Shown: positions 16,132 to 25,090, counted from the stretch's first letter. The stretch: 43,981 bases of DNA from Defluviicoccus sp. (GCA_028820505.1 JAPPIT010000035.1:1-43981), one strand, 5' to 3'. Notes: generated by a model from the sequence alone, not told the origin. Numbers and translations: made by a program.

Positions 16132-17870
16132 CAGCGCCTGGAGTCGGCGATCGCCGCCGCGTCGTCGTAAGCCGTCCGGACGTTGAGCACCGCCTGGCGC
16201 TTCTCGACCTCGACGGCCCTGAGGCCCCGCTCCAGCGCGCCCGGCAGCGCGTCCGGCGTCTCGACCTCCTCGCCGTAGCCGCCCGAAGCCTCGACGACCT
16301 TGTGGTAGGCCGGCGCGGGCTCGAGATAGGTGAGCGGCGCCCGGTTGGCGCGCGAGGCGGCGCCGTCGGGATGCAGGCCGAGCGTCGCCTTGCGGACCGA
16401 TCCCCACATCCGGTTGTTGAGGATCACCGTCAGCACCGGCAGGTCGTTGGCGGCGGAAACGAAATGCGCGGGTGTCGGGTTGCCGAACATGTAGGACCCG
16501 TCGCCGACGACGCAGAACACCCGGCGGTCGCCGTATCCCAGCTTCGCCCCGAGCGAGGCGCCCATGCCCCAGCCGAGCCCGCCGGCCGGGCTGGTGGCGA
16601 AGAACGTGCCCGGCTTGCGGAAGTCGATATTGCCGAGAGCGAGCTGGGATTCGCTCACCATCACGTCGTCGTCGTCCTTGACCTCGTCGATGCAGTGCGC
16701 GATCCAGGCGGAGTCGGTGGCGCCGCGAGTCCTCGCCGCCTCGATCCGCGCCGCGCGCGCCTCTGCCGCCGCCGCCTTGCGCCCAGCGGCGCGCGTCCGG
16801 CGCTCATCGATACGCCCGTTGGCCCCGCCCTCCAGCGCCTCGGCAAGCGCCGTCAGCCCGAGACTCGATTCCGCGGTGATCGCGAGGTCGCAGGGATAGC
16901 CGCGCACCGGATAGGAGCTGAACAGCGGATCGACGCCCATGTGGATCACCCTGGCGTCGGGGTTGGGGCTGTGCAGGCTCGGGATCCACGGCACGTCGCA
17001 ATCGATCACCAGGATCAGGTCGGCCTCCTTGACCAGCCCGCCCGGTTCGAAACCCATGTGCATGTCGTGGTCGGTGGGCAGCGAGACGTAGCGCGGCCGG
17101 TAGGTGACCACCGGAAGGGCGTAGCGCTCGGCGAGGTCGGTCAGCGCCTTCGCGGAGGCGGGGTTCCGACCGGCGCTCGCGGTGACGATCAGGGGGTTGT
17201 CCGCCGCAGCGATCCAGTCCGCCGCCCGGTCGATCGCGTTGGGGTCGGGCGCGGGGCTGGTCGCGGCGAGCCGGCGGGAGGGGCTCTCATAGGCGAAGTC
17301 GCCCGGCGTCTCGGCCAGCACCTCGCGCGGCAGGGTGAGATAGACCGGCCCCCTGGGTTCGTTCATCGCCACGTTGACCGCGCGGTCGACGATGGTCTCC
17401 AGCTGACGCGCGTTGCGCAGCTCGTAGTCCCACTTGACCATCTCGCGGACCATCCCCGCCTGGTCGAACATCTCCTGGCCCCAGTGGATGTAGATCGACC
17501 GCGCGCCCGGCGCGCCGGTCTCGGTCAGAGGCGTCCGGCCGGAGGTGAAGATGATGGGCACGTTCTCGCGCGCGGCGTTGGTGATTCCGCAGATCGCGTT
17601 GGCGGTCCCGACATTGACGTGGACCATCACCGCCTGCGGCTTGCCGGTGGCGAGGAAATAGCCGTGCGCCATGGAAACCGCGAGGTTTTCGTGCGGCACC
17701 GTCATCGGCGTGGGCGCTCCGGTCCCTTCGGTGGCGGACTTGGACAGCGCCTCGATGACCGAGGCGAAATCGGTTCCCGCATTGCCGAACAGGTAGTCGA
17801 CTCCCCGGTCCTTGAGGAGCGCGAGATAGGCTTCCGCCAGGCTGTCGACCTGGATGGTTTCCTGCGGCAT
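16131..17870 (-). CDS. thiamine-diphosphate-dependent enzyme (acetolactate synthase superfamily)
   Basis: 579 residues, the usual length for the family. VPHENLAVSMAHGYFLATGK carries the glutamate that activates ThDP. The middle domain has the usual dinucleotide-fold segments, and the C-terminal ThDP motif is VVGDGSYMFGNPTPAHFVSA...VILNNRMWGSV. Reactions in this family include decarboxylation or ligation of 2-oxoacids (benzoylformate decarboxylase, acetolactate synthase, oxalyl-CoA decarboxylase). The substrate is not identifiable, but clustering with a CoA ligase suggests an aromatic 2-oxoacid or acyl-CoA. ATG at 17870 with GGGAG upstream; first gene of the overlapping run that extends to 13416. 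Confidence 0.88.
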   Translation of the reverse strand: MPQETIQVDSLAEAYLALLKDRGVDYLFGNAGTDFASVIEALSKSATEGTGAPTPMTVPHENLAVSMAHGYFLATGKPQAVMVHVNVGTANAICGITNAARENVPIIFTSGRTPLTETGAPGARSIYIHWGQEMFDQAGMVREMVKWDYELRNARQLETIVDRAVNVAMNEPRGPVYLTLPREVLAETPGDFAYESPSRRLAATSPAPDPNAIDRAADWIAAADNPLIVTASAGRNPASAKALTDLAERYALPVVTYRPRYVSLPTDHDMHMGFEPGGLVKEADLILVIDCDVPWIPSLHSPNPDARVIHMGVDPLFSSYPVRGYPCDLAITAESSLGLTALAEALEGGANGRIDERRTRAAGRKAAAAEARAARIEAARTRGATDSAWIAHCIDEVKDDDDVMVSESQLALGNIDFRKPGTFFATSPAGGLGWGMGASLGAKLGYGDRRVFCVVGDGSYMFGNPTPAHFVSAANDLPVLTVILNNRMWGSVRKATLGLHPDGAASRANRAPLTYLEPAPAYHKVVEASGGYGEEVETPDALPGALERGLRAVEVEKRQAVLNVRTAYDDAAAIADSRR

Positions 17871-17923
17871 GGGGGTCTCCCTTCGCGGCGGCTGCGGCTT
17901 GCCCCACTATAGGAGTTCGGCGG

Positions 17924-19108
17924 GTGCGGGTGAATTCGGGGACGACGGGATCGGCGATGGCGGTACGCCTTGCTCTGTTCTACGCGGCGGTCTTCCTGTT
18001 CGTCGGCGTGTCGCTGCCGTTCTGGCCGGTCTGGCTGACCGCGAAGGGGATGAGCGCGACCGAGATCGGGATTCTCTTCACCGCGGGAAGCTGGATCAGG
18101 ATCGCGGCGCCGGCGCTCGCCGCACATGTCGCGGACCGGCGCGGGCGCCGGCGCGGCGTGCTGATCCTGCTCACGGCCGCTTCGCTGGCGGTCCACCTGC
18201 TCTTTCTGGTCGCGGAAGGCTTCGCGGCGCTGCTCGCCGTCAGCATCCTCGCCGCGATCGCGTTCACGCCGATCATCCCGATGGGCGAGAACATGACGTT
18301 GCTCGCTTCCCGGGAACGCCGTTTCGATTACGGCCGCGTGCGCCTGTGGGGCTCGATCGCCTTCATCGTGGGCGCTACGGCCGGCGGTCGGATGGTGGGA
18401 GGCGCCGGCGCCGACGTGATCCTGTGGCTGGTCCTGGGCACGCTCGCGCTGACCGTGCTGGCGTCGCTCGCGATGCCGGAGACCGGATCGCCACCGGCGC
18501 GCCGCCGCGTGCCTGCCGCCGCGCTGCTCTCGAAACCGTCCATGGCTGTGTTCCTCGTCACCGCCTCGCTGATCCAGGCGAGCCACGGGGCGGCATACGG
18601 TTTCGCGACCCTCGCCTGGCGTGCTTCCGGCATCGACGACGACATCATCGGCCTGCTGTGGGCGGAGGGCGTGCTCGCCGAGATCGTCCTGTTCGCGCTG
18701 GGCGGCGGTCTCGCGGCGCGACTGGGACCGGCCCGGCTGCTCGCCATCGCCGCCGTCGCGGGAATCGTCCGGTGGATCGGGTTCGCCATCGAGCCCGGGC
18801 TCGTGCTGCTCGTCTTCCTCCAGGCGCTGCATGCGCTCACCTTCGGCGCGGCGCATCTGGGCGCCATGCTGTATATCGTCCGCTCGGTTCCCCCCGAGCA
18901 CTCGGCGAGCGCCCAGGCACTCTATTCAGGGGTGGCGATGGGGCTCGTCATGGGTGGCGCCGTTATTGTGGCGGGGGCGCTCTACGACGATGTCGGTGCC
19001 GGCGCGTTCTACGCCATGGCGGCGATGTCGGCGGGCGGCCTCGTGGGCGCCCTGGCGCTGGCGCGGATTACGCCGAGCGCTGCCCGGAGCGCAGGAACTC
19101 GCGCCTGA
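17924..19108 (+). CDS. MFS transporter (MFS_1-like / HcaT type)
   Basis: 394 residues with about 12 hydrophobic segments, beginning ALFYAAVFLFVGVSLPFWPVWL. HVADRRGRRRGV is the cytoplasmic loop 2-3 signature (D-R-x-G-R-R). The pattern LPFWPVWL, then GIRF-type segments and RLWGSIAFIVGA, resembles the phenylpropionate permease HcaT/nucleoside-H+ symporter-like group. It probably imports an aromatic acid or similar substrate of the adjacent pathway. The GTG at 17924 is preceded by AGGAG at 8-base spacing; an ATG at 17957 is the alternative. Divergent from the ThDP gene; its 3' end overlaps the convergent DOPA-dioxygenase-like gene by 41 nt. Confidence 0.82.
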   Translation: MRVNSGTTGSAMAVRLALFYAAVFLFVGVSLPFWPVWLTAKGMSATEIGILFTAGSWIRIAAPALAAHVADRRGRRRGVLILLTAASLAVHLLFLVAEGFAALLAVSILAAIAFTPIIPMGENMTLLASRERRFDYGRVRLWGSIAFIVGATAGGRMVGGAGADVILWLVLGTLALTVLASLAMPETGSPPARRRVPAAALLSKPSMAVFLVTASLIQASHGAAYGFATLAWRASGIDDDIIGLLWAEGVLAEIVLFALGGGLAARLGPARLLAIAAVAGIVRWIGFAIEPGLVLLVFLQALHALTFGAAHLGAMLYIVRSVPPEHSASAQALYSGVAMGLVMGGAVIVAGALYDDVGAGAFYAMAAMSAGGLVGALALARITPSAARSAGTRA

Positions 19109-19451
19109 CCTCGTAGAACCCGCCGAGCCAGAGCGGGTAATAGACGTGGTCGTCGTGGGCGTCCTCCCCCTCCGGATGCACCAGCACGACCAGCCCGTCC
19201 CGGTTGTACATCAGCCAGGGCACGAACTCGGCGAACAGCGCCTTGTCGAAGGCGACCTGGAACATCGGTTCCGGGTGCGGGCCGACCGGGCGGTCGCGGA
19301 AGCGGCCCATGACGATGTCGAAGCCCCATTTCTCCCAGATCCGGCCGCGCAGCCGGGCGGCGGTCTCCCGCGTCTCCTCGTCGTAATAGATGTGGGCGTG
19401 GTAGCCGGTGATCCCGGTGTGATCGCCCGGCGGGAAGTCGTTGTCCTTCAC
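19068..19451 (-). CDS. DOPA 4,5-dioxygenase family protein
   Basis: 127 residues. GYHAHIYYDEETRETAARLR, FDIVMGRFRDRPVGPHP, MFQVAF and LVVLVHPEGEDAHDDHVYYPLWLG are the family's conserved histidine-rich blocks (H-x-H near the N-terminus, P-H-P, V-H-P). Members cleave catecholic rings extradiol-fashion in fungi and are widespread but little studied in bacteria. The GTG at 19451 follows GAGGACAGGAAT. It lies 32 bases downstream of the CoA ligase gene and is the last gene of the Rieske-oxygenase operon, consistent with ring opening of a hydroxylated product. Confidence 0.85.
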   Translation of the reverse strand: MKDNDFPPGDHTGITGYHAHIYYDEETRETAARLRGRIWEKWGFDIVMGRFRDRPVGPHPEPMFQVAFDKALFAEFVPWLMYNRDGLVVLVHPEGEDAHDDHVYYPLWLGGFYEVRREFLRSGQRSA

Positions 19452-19483
19452 ATTCCTGTCCTCGGTTTCGATCGGAACCTGTC

Positions 19484-20881
19484 TTACCCTCGCTCGTCGC
19501 GCACGCGCTTCGCCTTGAACTCGGTCTTGGGCAGCGTGTCGGGCGGCAGCACCTCGACCCCGACCCGGACCTCGCAGCGGCTGCGCACCGCGGCGCCCAC
19601 CTCCTCTGCGACGTCATCCGATGCGTGCTCGACCCGGAGGTCCATCACGTCGAGCCCGTCGTCGTTGGTGCGGAGCACGATCTCGAACTCGTCGCCGATC
19701 CCCTCGATGGAGCGCACCGCCTGCTCGACCTGACTCGGGAAGAACTTGACCCCGCGCAGGTTGAGCAGGTCGTCGGCGCGGCCGGTGAACGACCCCATCG
19801 CGCGGACATGGGTCCGCCCGCAGGCGCAGGGGCCGGTGTCGTAGACCGTGTAGTCGCCGACCAGGAAGCGCAGCTGGGGCGAGCTCTCGGAGTTGAGCGA
19901 GGTGCAGACGGTGAGCCCGCGCTCGCCCTCCGGCACGCGCTTGCCGTCGTCGGGGTCGACCAGCTCCCAGATCTGCACGTCCTCCATCAGGTGCGTGAAG
20001 GTCGTCTCGCCGGGCCGGACCGAGGCTTCGCAGGAATAGCCGCCGACATGGGGCGAGGACTCGGTGCAGCCGTAGAACTCGACCGTCCGGCAGCCCCAGA
20101 GCTCTTCCAGCCGCTCGCGCGTCCGGTCGATCCCCATCGCTGGCTCGCCGCCGGTGAAGAGCGTCTTCACCGAGCTGCCGCGCGGGTCGAGGCCGAGCCG
20201 TTCCATGGTGCGGCCAAGATAGAGCGCGTAGGAAGGCGTGCCGGCGATCACCGTCGGCCTGAAGCGGTCGATCGCCCGCGCCCGCGCCTCGGCGTCCATC
20301 CCGCCGCCCGGAATGACCGCGATCCCCATCCGCGCAAAGGCGTACATCGCGCCCCAGATCCAGACATGGGGGCCGAACCCCACCATCGGGAAAACGCTGT
20401 CGCCGCGCCGGATGCCCATCGAATAAAGCGCGCGCGCGTTTGCCCACTCCCAGTAGCCGCGGTCGATATGGGTGTAGCGGAAGACCCGCGGGACGCCGGT
20501 GCTGCCGGACGAGGAGAACAGCATCCAGCCGCGGTCCGCCCATTCCGTCTCGCCGACGGTGGAATAGGTCCCGTAGGGCGGGTTGGCCGTCGCATCCTCC
20601 ATCATCTCCGATTTGTCGACCACGGGCCATTTCTCCAGATCGTCGACCGTCCGGATATCGGTCGGCGCCAGCCCCAGCCGGTCGAAGCGGCGACGGTAGA
20701 ACGCGCTGTTCTCGTAGAGGAACGGAGTCAGCGCCCGGAGCTTGTCGTTCTGGATGGCGATCAGCTCGTCGCGCGAGCAGGTTTCCAGCGCCTCGGACCA
20801 GTATTTCTCGCTCGCAGGGGCATCCGCGTCGCGGCGGTGGCGCTCGAGCGTCTCCAGCCAGACCTGGCGGGTCTTGTCCAT
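19484..20881 (-). CDS. phenylacetate-CoA ligase family protein
   Basis: 465 residues with full PaaK layout: KYWSEALETCSRDELIAIQNDKLRAL at the N-terminus, the P-loop FSSSGSTGVPRVFRYT, KTLFTGGEPAMG, EFYGCTESSPHVG (adenylate-binding), FLVGDYTVYD, and GRADDLLNLRGVKFFPSQVE with the C-terminal lysine KTEFKAKRV. CACGRTH is the family's metal-binding Cys segment. It should activate an aromatic carboxylate to its CoA ester using ATP. The ATG at 20881 overlaps the upstream stop (TAATG), so it is coupled to the ketopantoate-reductase-like gene. Unlike the PaaK-like protein at 14956-16131, its P-loop is intact. Confidence 0.9.
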   Translation of the reverse strand: MDKTRQVWLETLERHRRDADAPASEKYWSEALETCSRDELIAIQNDKLRALTPFLYENSAFYRRRFDRLGLAPTDIRTVDDLEKWPVVDKSEMMEDATANPPYGTYSTVGETEWADRGWMLFSSSGSTGVPRVFRYTHIDRGYWEWANARALYSMGIRRGDSVFPMVGFGPHVWIWGAMYAFARMGIAVIPGGGMDAEARARAIDRFRPTVIAGTPSYALYLGRTMERLGLDPRGSSVKTLFTGGEPAMGIDRTRERLEELWGCRTVEFYGCTESSPHVGGYSCEASVRPGETTFTHLMEDVQIWELVDPDDGKRVPEGERGLTVCTSLNSESSPQLRFLVGDYTVYDTGPCACGRTHVRAMGSFTGRADDLLNLRGVKFFPSQVEQAVRSIEGIGDEFEIVLRTNDDGLDVMDLRVEHASDDVAEEVGAAVRSRCEVRVGVEVLPPDTLPKTEFKAKRVRDERG

Positions 20882-21939
20882 TACGCCTTGCGCCGGTTGC
20901 CTTCGAGCCAGGCATCGACCCGCGCGACGGTCTCGTCGACGGTGTCGTTCCGCATTCCTTTCTGCGCGGCGAGCGCCTGCACCAGCCGGTCGGCGCGCTC
21001 GATATTGACGGCCCCGGCATCGAGCGCCCGCGCCGCCGAGGAAGGCCGGATCAGCCCGTCGGCGGCGGCCGCGTATTTCTCGAAGGGCACCAGATCGTCC
21101 TCGGCCGCGCCGAGCGCCTCGCAGACCTCGCACACCCAGTCGTAGACGCTTTCGGACAGCGCGAGGTCGCTGTGCACCGCCTCGCGGATGGGGCGCATCC
21201 CGTCCTTCCCGACGCAGCGGTAGTTGCCGGTCAGCAGCATCGCCCACTTGGCGAGCGGGACGAAGATCGAGTCGTGCACCTTGAGCTTCACCGGGAGCGC
21301 GATCTCGCCCTTGCCGTCGTCGAAGGTCGCCGCCTCGATGTCGGCCTGCAGTCCCCGCAGCAAATCCGTCGATTCCTCGGAATCGAACCGCGCCGCCTTG
21401 AAGTTCGTCGGCAGGCTGACCTGCAGCACATTGGTCTTCTCGTCCGGCGGGCGGAAGGCCTGCGGGTCGGGGCTGCACAGCGTGATGTGCGGCGGCTCGA
21501 ACCCGTCCCACACGGAGGCGTCGGTGTAGCAGCCCTCCAACGCACCGGTGTCGATCCCCGGGATCCGCCTGACATAGGCCAGCGGCGGCATGTTCATGAT
21601 CGACATCACCGGCTTCCTCGACGCGGCCACCCGGTCGAGCAGCTCGCGCACCCCCGGCGCGCGGTATTGCGGCTCCTGCATGGCGAGCACGATCAGGTCG
21701 TAATCGGCCGGATCGACGTCGGCGGGCGTCGCGGCGGAGAGCGTCCCGGGGAGCCTGCTCGAATGGACCTCGACGAGGCCGTCGCGCCCCTTCGCCGGCA
21801 TGCGGACGAGCTGGCCCTCGTCGTTGATCAGCGCCGCCTCGTCGGGCAGGCAGACCAGCTTCGCATCGTGCCCGGCGAGCAAGAGCTTGATCGCCAGCAG
21901 GGAGCCGTAGGACGCCCCCATGATCATCGTTGCGGTCAT
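20881..21939 (-). CDS. ketopantoate reductase (ApbA/PanE) family protein
   Basis: 352 residues. An unusual N-terminal dinucleotide motif, MIMGASYGSLLAIKLLLAGHDAKLVC, replaces the standard GxGxxG (here GASYGS). YDLIVLAMQEPQYRAPGV follows the ApbA pattern, and the conserved lysine region is DSIFVPLAKWAMLLTGNYRC. The protein is about 50 residues longer than PanE (about 300), so it is probably a divergent oxidoreductase of the pathway rather than the pantothenate enzyme. A strong GAGAGGAGAGG site precedes ATG 21939. It lies between a D-2-hydroxyacid dehydrogenase and a CoA ligase. Confidence 0.75.
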   Translation of the reverse strand: MTATMIMGASYGSLLAIKLLLAGHDAKLVCLPDEAALINDEGQLVRMPAKGRDGLVEVHSSRLPGTLSAATPADVDPADYDLIVLAMQEPQYRAPGVRELLDRVAASRKPVMSIMNMPPLAYVRRIPGIDTGALEGCYTDASVWDGFEPPHITLCSPDPQAFRPPDEKTNVLQVSLPTNFKAARFDSEESTDLLRGLQADIEAATFDDGKGEIALPVKLKVHDSIFVPLAKWAMLLTGNYRCVGKDGMRPIREAVHSDLALSESVYDWVCEVCEALGAAEDDLVPFEKYAAAADGLIRPSSAARALDAGAVNIERADRLVQALAAQKGMRNDTVDETVARVDAWLEGNRRKA

Positions 21940-21960
21940 CGGCCTCTCCTCTCTCCCGGT

Positions 21961-22950
21961 TCAGTATTCCAGCACCGGATCGACCCGGTTTTCCAGAGGC
22001 TCGCCGGCGAGGAACCGGCGCATGTTCTCGAAAAACAGGTCGAGCGTCCGTGGAATGTAGATCTCGGTGTCGTCGGACGAGCAGTGCGGCGTGACGATCA
22101 GGTTCGGGGTCCGCCAGAGCGGCGAGTCGGGCGGCAGCGGCTCGGGGTCGAACACGTCGAGGATCGCGCTGATCTCGCGCCGCTCCAGCCGCGCGCGCAA
22201 CGCCTCGTAGTCGACCACCCGGGCACGGCCGTAATTGACGATGCCGCCGCCGGGCCGGATCGCGTCGATCTCCGCCTTGCCGATCAGGTGGCGGGTCTGC
22301 GCGGTGGCGGGCGCCGTGGCGATGATGTAATCGGCGCGGGGGATCAGCTCCGGGATCGCCTCGGGGCCCCGCATCTCGTCGACCGCCGGGTGCGGCCTCC
22401 CCGTCCGCCGCACGCCGATCACCCGCATGCCGAAACGCTTGGCCCATTCGGCGACGCCGCCGCCGACGCTCCCGACGCCGACGACCAGCAGCGTCTTGCC
22501 CGCGATGCCGGTGTTGAAGGTCTGCACCCAGCGTCCGGCGCGCTGGTGGGTGACCATCTCGGGCACCCGGTTGTTCAGCATCAGCACCGACATGATCGCG
22601 TATTCGTGGGCGCGCGCGCCGTGGACGCCGCGGTTGTTGGTGAAGACCACGCCCTCGGGCAGCCAGTCGAACGGCGCGAAGTGCTCCACCCCCGCCCCCG
22701 TGGCGTGGATCCAGCGCAGTTCCGGCGCCCGCGTGGCGATGTTGCGGTGATCGATGTCCCAGCACACCAGCGCGTGGGCACCGGCGATCTGGCGGTCGAA
22801 ATCGGCGCAGTCGTAGCCGATGCTGCAGTCGACCCTCTCGGCGAGGTCGGGAAAGCGGGAGAGCGCCGCCGACAGGCGGTCCTCGGTCACCTCGAAGACG
22901 GCGCCGAGGCTCGAGTCGTTTTCGATGTGGAGACGGACCCTGTCGGGCAA
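21961..22950 (-). CDS. D-2-hydroxyacid dehydrogenase
   Basis: 329 residues. GKTLLVVGVGSVGGGVAEWAKRFGMRVIGVRR is the NAD(P)-binding fold. IRPGGGIVNYGRARVVDYEAL, LDVFDPEPLPPDSPLW and VTPHCSSD carry the Arg, Glu and His segments of the family, though the first shows N-Y-G-R-A rather than the usual N-x-G-R-G/A. It reduces a 2-oxoacid to a D-2-hydroxyacid or the reverse. The likely start is TTG at 22950, preceded by GAGGTTCGAAG. It is 15 bases downstream of the Rieske oxygenase gene in the same operon. Confidence 0.87.
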   Translation of the reverse strand: MPDRVRLHIENDSSLGAVFEVTEDRLSAALSRFPDLAERVDCSIGYDCADFDRQIAGAHALVCWDIDHRNIATRAPELRWIHATGAGVEHFAPFDWLPEGVVFTNNRGVHGARAHEYAIMSVLMLNNRVPEMVTHQRAGRWVQTFNTGIAGKTLLVVGVGSVGGGVAEWAKRFGMRVIGVRRTGRPHPAVDEMRGPEAIPELIPRADYIIATAPATAQTRHLIGKAEIDAIRPGGGIVNYGRARVVDYEALRARLERREISAILDVFDPEPLPPDSPLWRTPNLIVTPHCSSDDTEIYIPRTLDLFFENMRRFLAGEPLENRVDPVLEY

Positions 22951-22965
22951 CTTCGAACCTCGCGG

Positions 22966-24105
22966 CTAATCGAGGGTCCGCTCGACCCACCACTGGGCGA
23001 GCTGCGGGACCAGCGGTTCGAGGTGGGAGAACCGGCCGCGCGGCGCGAGCGGCGATTTGAGCCCGCGCTGCTGTAGCGCGGCGACCGCGTTGTCCTCCGC
23101 GAGCGTGGTGTCCCAGCGCTTGTAGTAGTAGGGCACCTTGGCCTCGAAATCGGGCCTCTCGACGGTCTTCCTCGGGAAGCAGGCGCCGTGGACGACCCGC
23201 GTGCGGTTGGGGCCCTGCGGCTGGAGTTCCAGATACCAGACGGAATCGAGCGTCATGCCGAGCATGGTGGACGGGTTGAGGCAGACATAGTTGGTGCCCA
23301 TCGCCGCCCTCCCCTCCAGCCCCTCGATGTGCGGGAACTCGTGCTCGAGGTCCTCGATCAGCAGCGAGCGGGTGTGCGCGTCGTGATGCTCGCGGATGTC
23401 GAGCCAGGCGCCCTCGGTGGGCGCGGCGGAGTGTTCCATCTCCTTCGGGTTGAGCGTCGCCCCGTGCACCATTGGCAGGTGGTATTCCTCCATCGCGTTC
23501 TCGATATGAACCTTCCAGTTGCAGTCCACCTCGTGGACCCGCTTGCGCACCAGCGCGAGATCGTCGAGGGCGTAGGACTCCATGAGCTCGGGGAAGTTGC
23601 CGAGGTAATCGGACAGCGGCGGGGCGTCGTCGTCGAAATTGACGAAGACGAAGCAGCCGCAGGTCTCCAGCCGGAGCTCCCGCAGCCCGTACCCGGCGGG
23701 ATCGAAGTCCTTCGCCCGCTCCATCCCCGGCGCGCTGTGGAGCCTGCCGTCGAGATCGTACACCCAGCCGTGATAGGGGCAGGTGAAGGCGCGGCAATTG
23801 CCCTCGCCGTCCGCCACCGGGGTGCCACGGTGCCGGCAGTTGTTCGCGAACGCCCGGAGCTCGCCGTCCCCGCCGCGGACGATCAGGATCGGCACGCCGA
23901 CATAGTCGACGGCGATGAAATCGCCCGGTTCCGCCACCTGGTCGACATGGCCGAAGAAATTCCAGGTCCGCGAGAACAGGTTGCGGACCTCCAGCCGGTA
24001 ATATTCCTCGGAGGTGTAGCACCAGGCGGGCAGGCTCTCCGCCTCCTCGACGGACCTGAACACACTGTCGAAGGCGGAGCGGTCGATCGTCGCGGTCTCG
24101 AACAT
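22966..24105 (-). CDS. aromatic ring-hydroxylating dioxygenase, large (Rieske) subunit
   Basis: 379 residues. The Rieske 2Fe-2S site is C90-x-H92 and C109-x2-H112 (NCRHRGTPV and FTCPYHGWVYDLDG). The mononuclear iron site is in NWKVHIENAMEEYHLPMVHG, where H209 and H214 are the expected histidine ligands. It adds oxygen to an aromatic or related substrate and needs an external reductase, not found in the operon; a distant reductase may serve. It is the first gene of a five-gene minus-strand run ending with the DOPA-dioxygenase-like protein. The ATG at 24105 follows GGAAAGAGGACG. Confidence 0.9.
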   Translation of the reverse strand: MFETATIDRSAFDSVFRSVEEAESLPAWCYTSEEYYRLEVRNLFSRTWNFFGHVDQVAEPGDFIAVDYVGVPILIVRGGDGELRAFANNCRHRGTPVADGEGNCRAFTCPYHGWVYDLDGRLHSAPGMERAKDFDPAGYGLRELRLETCGCFVFVNFDDDAPPLSDYLGNFPELMESYALDDLALVRKRVHEVDCNWKVHIENAMEEYHLPMVHGATLNPKEMEHSAAPTEGAWLDIREHHDAHTRSLLIEDLEHEFPHIEGLEGRAAMGTNYVCLNPSTMLGMTLDSVWYLELQPQGPNRTRVVHGACFPRKTVERPDFEAKVPYYYKRWDTTLAEDNAVAALQQRGLKSPLAPRGRFSHLEPLVPQLAQWWVERTLD

Positions 24106-24208
24106 CGTCCTCTTTCCCGGAAGCGCGGGGTTCGTCCCGAGAGGCTAGCCAAAACCCCCTCTCCGGTCCAATGATGCGGGCTGGCGGACCTCATCGCGGG
24201 AGGAAGAG

Positions 24209-24961
24209 ATGGCGACCTTCGTTCTGGTGCACGGCGCCTGGCATGGCGGATGGTGCTGGCGCGACGTGCGGGCGATCCTGCGGGCGGGCGGGCACGAGGT
24301 GTTCACCCCGACGCTGACCGGCCTCGGCGAGCGCTCGCACCTGCTCTCGCGCGACATCGACATGAACACCCATGTCGCCGACGTCGCCAACACGATCGTC
24401 TGGGAGGAGCTCGACGACGTCGTCCTGGTCGGCCACTCATACGGCGGCAACGTGATTACCGGCGTCGCCGACCGCATGAAGGACCGGCTGCGCCACGTGG
24501 TCTATCTCGACGCCTTCGTGCCGTCGGACGGGGACAGCTCCGCCTCGATGGCGGTGACCGTCGCCAACCCCGACGCGACGGAGGCGGACATCGGCGCCGA
24601 GATCAAGCGCCGCCTGGACCTCACCGGAGAGCGCGGCGGTTCGAGGACGCACTACACCAACATGTTCGACATCCCCGAGGACCCGCCGGGGCCCTATCGC
24701 TGGGTCGAACGGCGCATCACCCCGCACCCGGTCCGCACCCAGATCGAGCCGATCCGCCTCGAGAACGGCGGCTCCGACGGCCTGCCGCGGACCTATATCC
24801 TGTGCACGGGTTCGGAAGGGCCGGCGCCGTTCAGGATCCTCGCGAAGCGGATCCGGGACGACCCCACATGGCGTTTCCGGGAACTGCCGACCGGCCACGA
24901 CGCGATGGTGACCATGCCGCAGGAGACCGCCGAACTGCTGATCGAGGCGGCGGAGAGTTGA
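24209..24961 (+). CDS. alpha/beta-fold hydrolase
   Basis: 250 residues. FVLVHGAWHGGWCWRDV is the oxyanion region, GHSYGG holds the nucleophile Ser77 and TGHDAM the likely catalytic histidine near the C-terminus. The HGAWHGGW/GLGERSHL pattern is that of the EstC/salicylate-esterase/hydroxynitrile-lyase-like group of about 240 residues. It may cleave an ester or ring-fission product of the pathway. It is divergent from the Rieske gene, with about 100 bases for the two promoters, and its GGGAGGAAGAG site is strong. It is the last gene before the mobile island. Confidence 0.88.
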   Translation: MATFVLVHGAWHGGWCWRDVRAILRAGGHEVFTPTLTGLGERSHLLSRDIDMNTHVADVANTIVWEELDDVVLVGHSYGGNVITGVADRMKDRLRHVVYLDAFVPSDGDSSASMAVTVANPDATEADIGAEIKRRLDLTGERGGSRTHYTNMFDIPEDPPGPYRWVERRITPHPVRTQIEPIRLENGGSDGLPRTYILCTGSEGPAPFRILAKRIRDDPTWRFRELPTGHDAMVTMPQETAELLIEAAES

Positions 24962-25044
24962 CCGGATGCAGAACGACGACACCCCGCTGCGCACCATGCG
25001 GTGCTAACTATCTGAAAAAGGGTCGTTTTCTTCTCCCGCTCACA

Positions 25045-25090
25045 GTTGCATTCGGGGAAGGCCCGTATCGGTTTCTTCCCCGGCTGCAAC
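25045..25090. promoter_or_regulatory. long imperfect inverted repeat before the first recombinase
   Basis: GTTGCA (25045-25050) pairs with TGCAAC (25085-25090) and CGGGGAAG (25053-25060) with CTTCCCCG (25075-25082), giving a 16-position stem with one mismatch and one G-U, and a 14-base loop. It ends 19 bases before the GTG of the recombinase. It may be a leader hairpin, a terminator for the hydrolase gene, or recombinase/excisionase binding arms near the left attachment site. No tRNA gene is next to it, so the attachment site itself could not be identified. Confidence 0.5.

Noticed and set aside
19484-24022. A 1512-codon open frame suggesting a giant fusion protein
   Set aside because: Its left part is the CoA ligase from the ATG at 20881; the remainder is an off-frame reading of three other well-supported genes.
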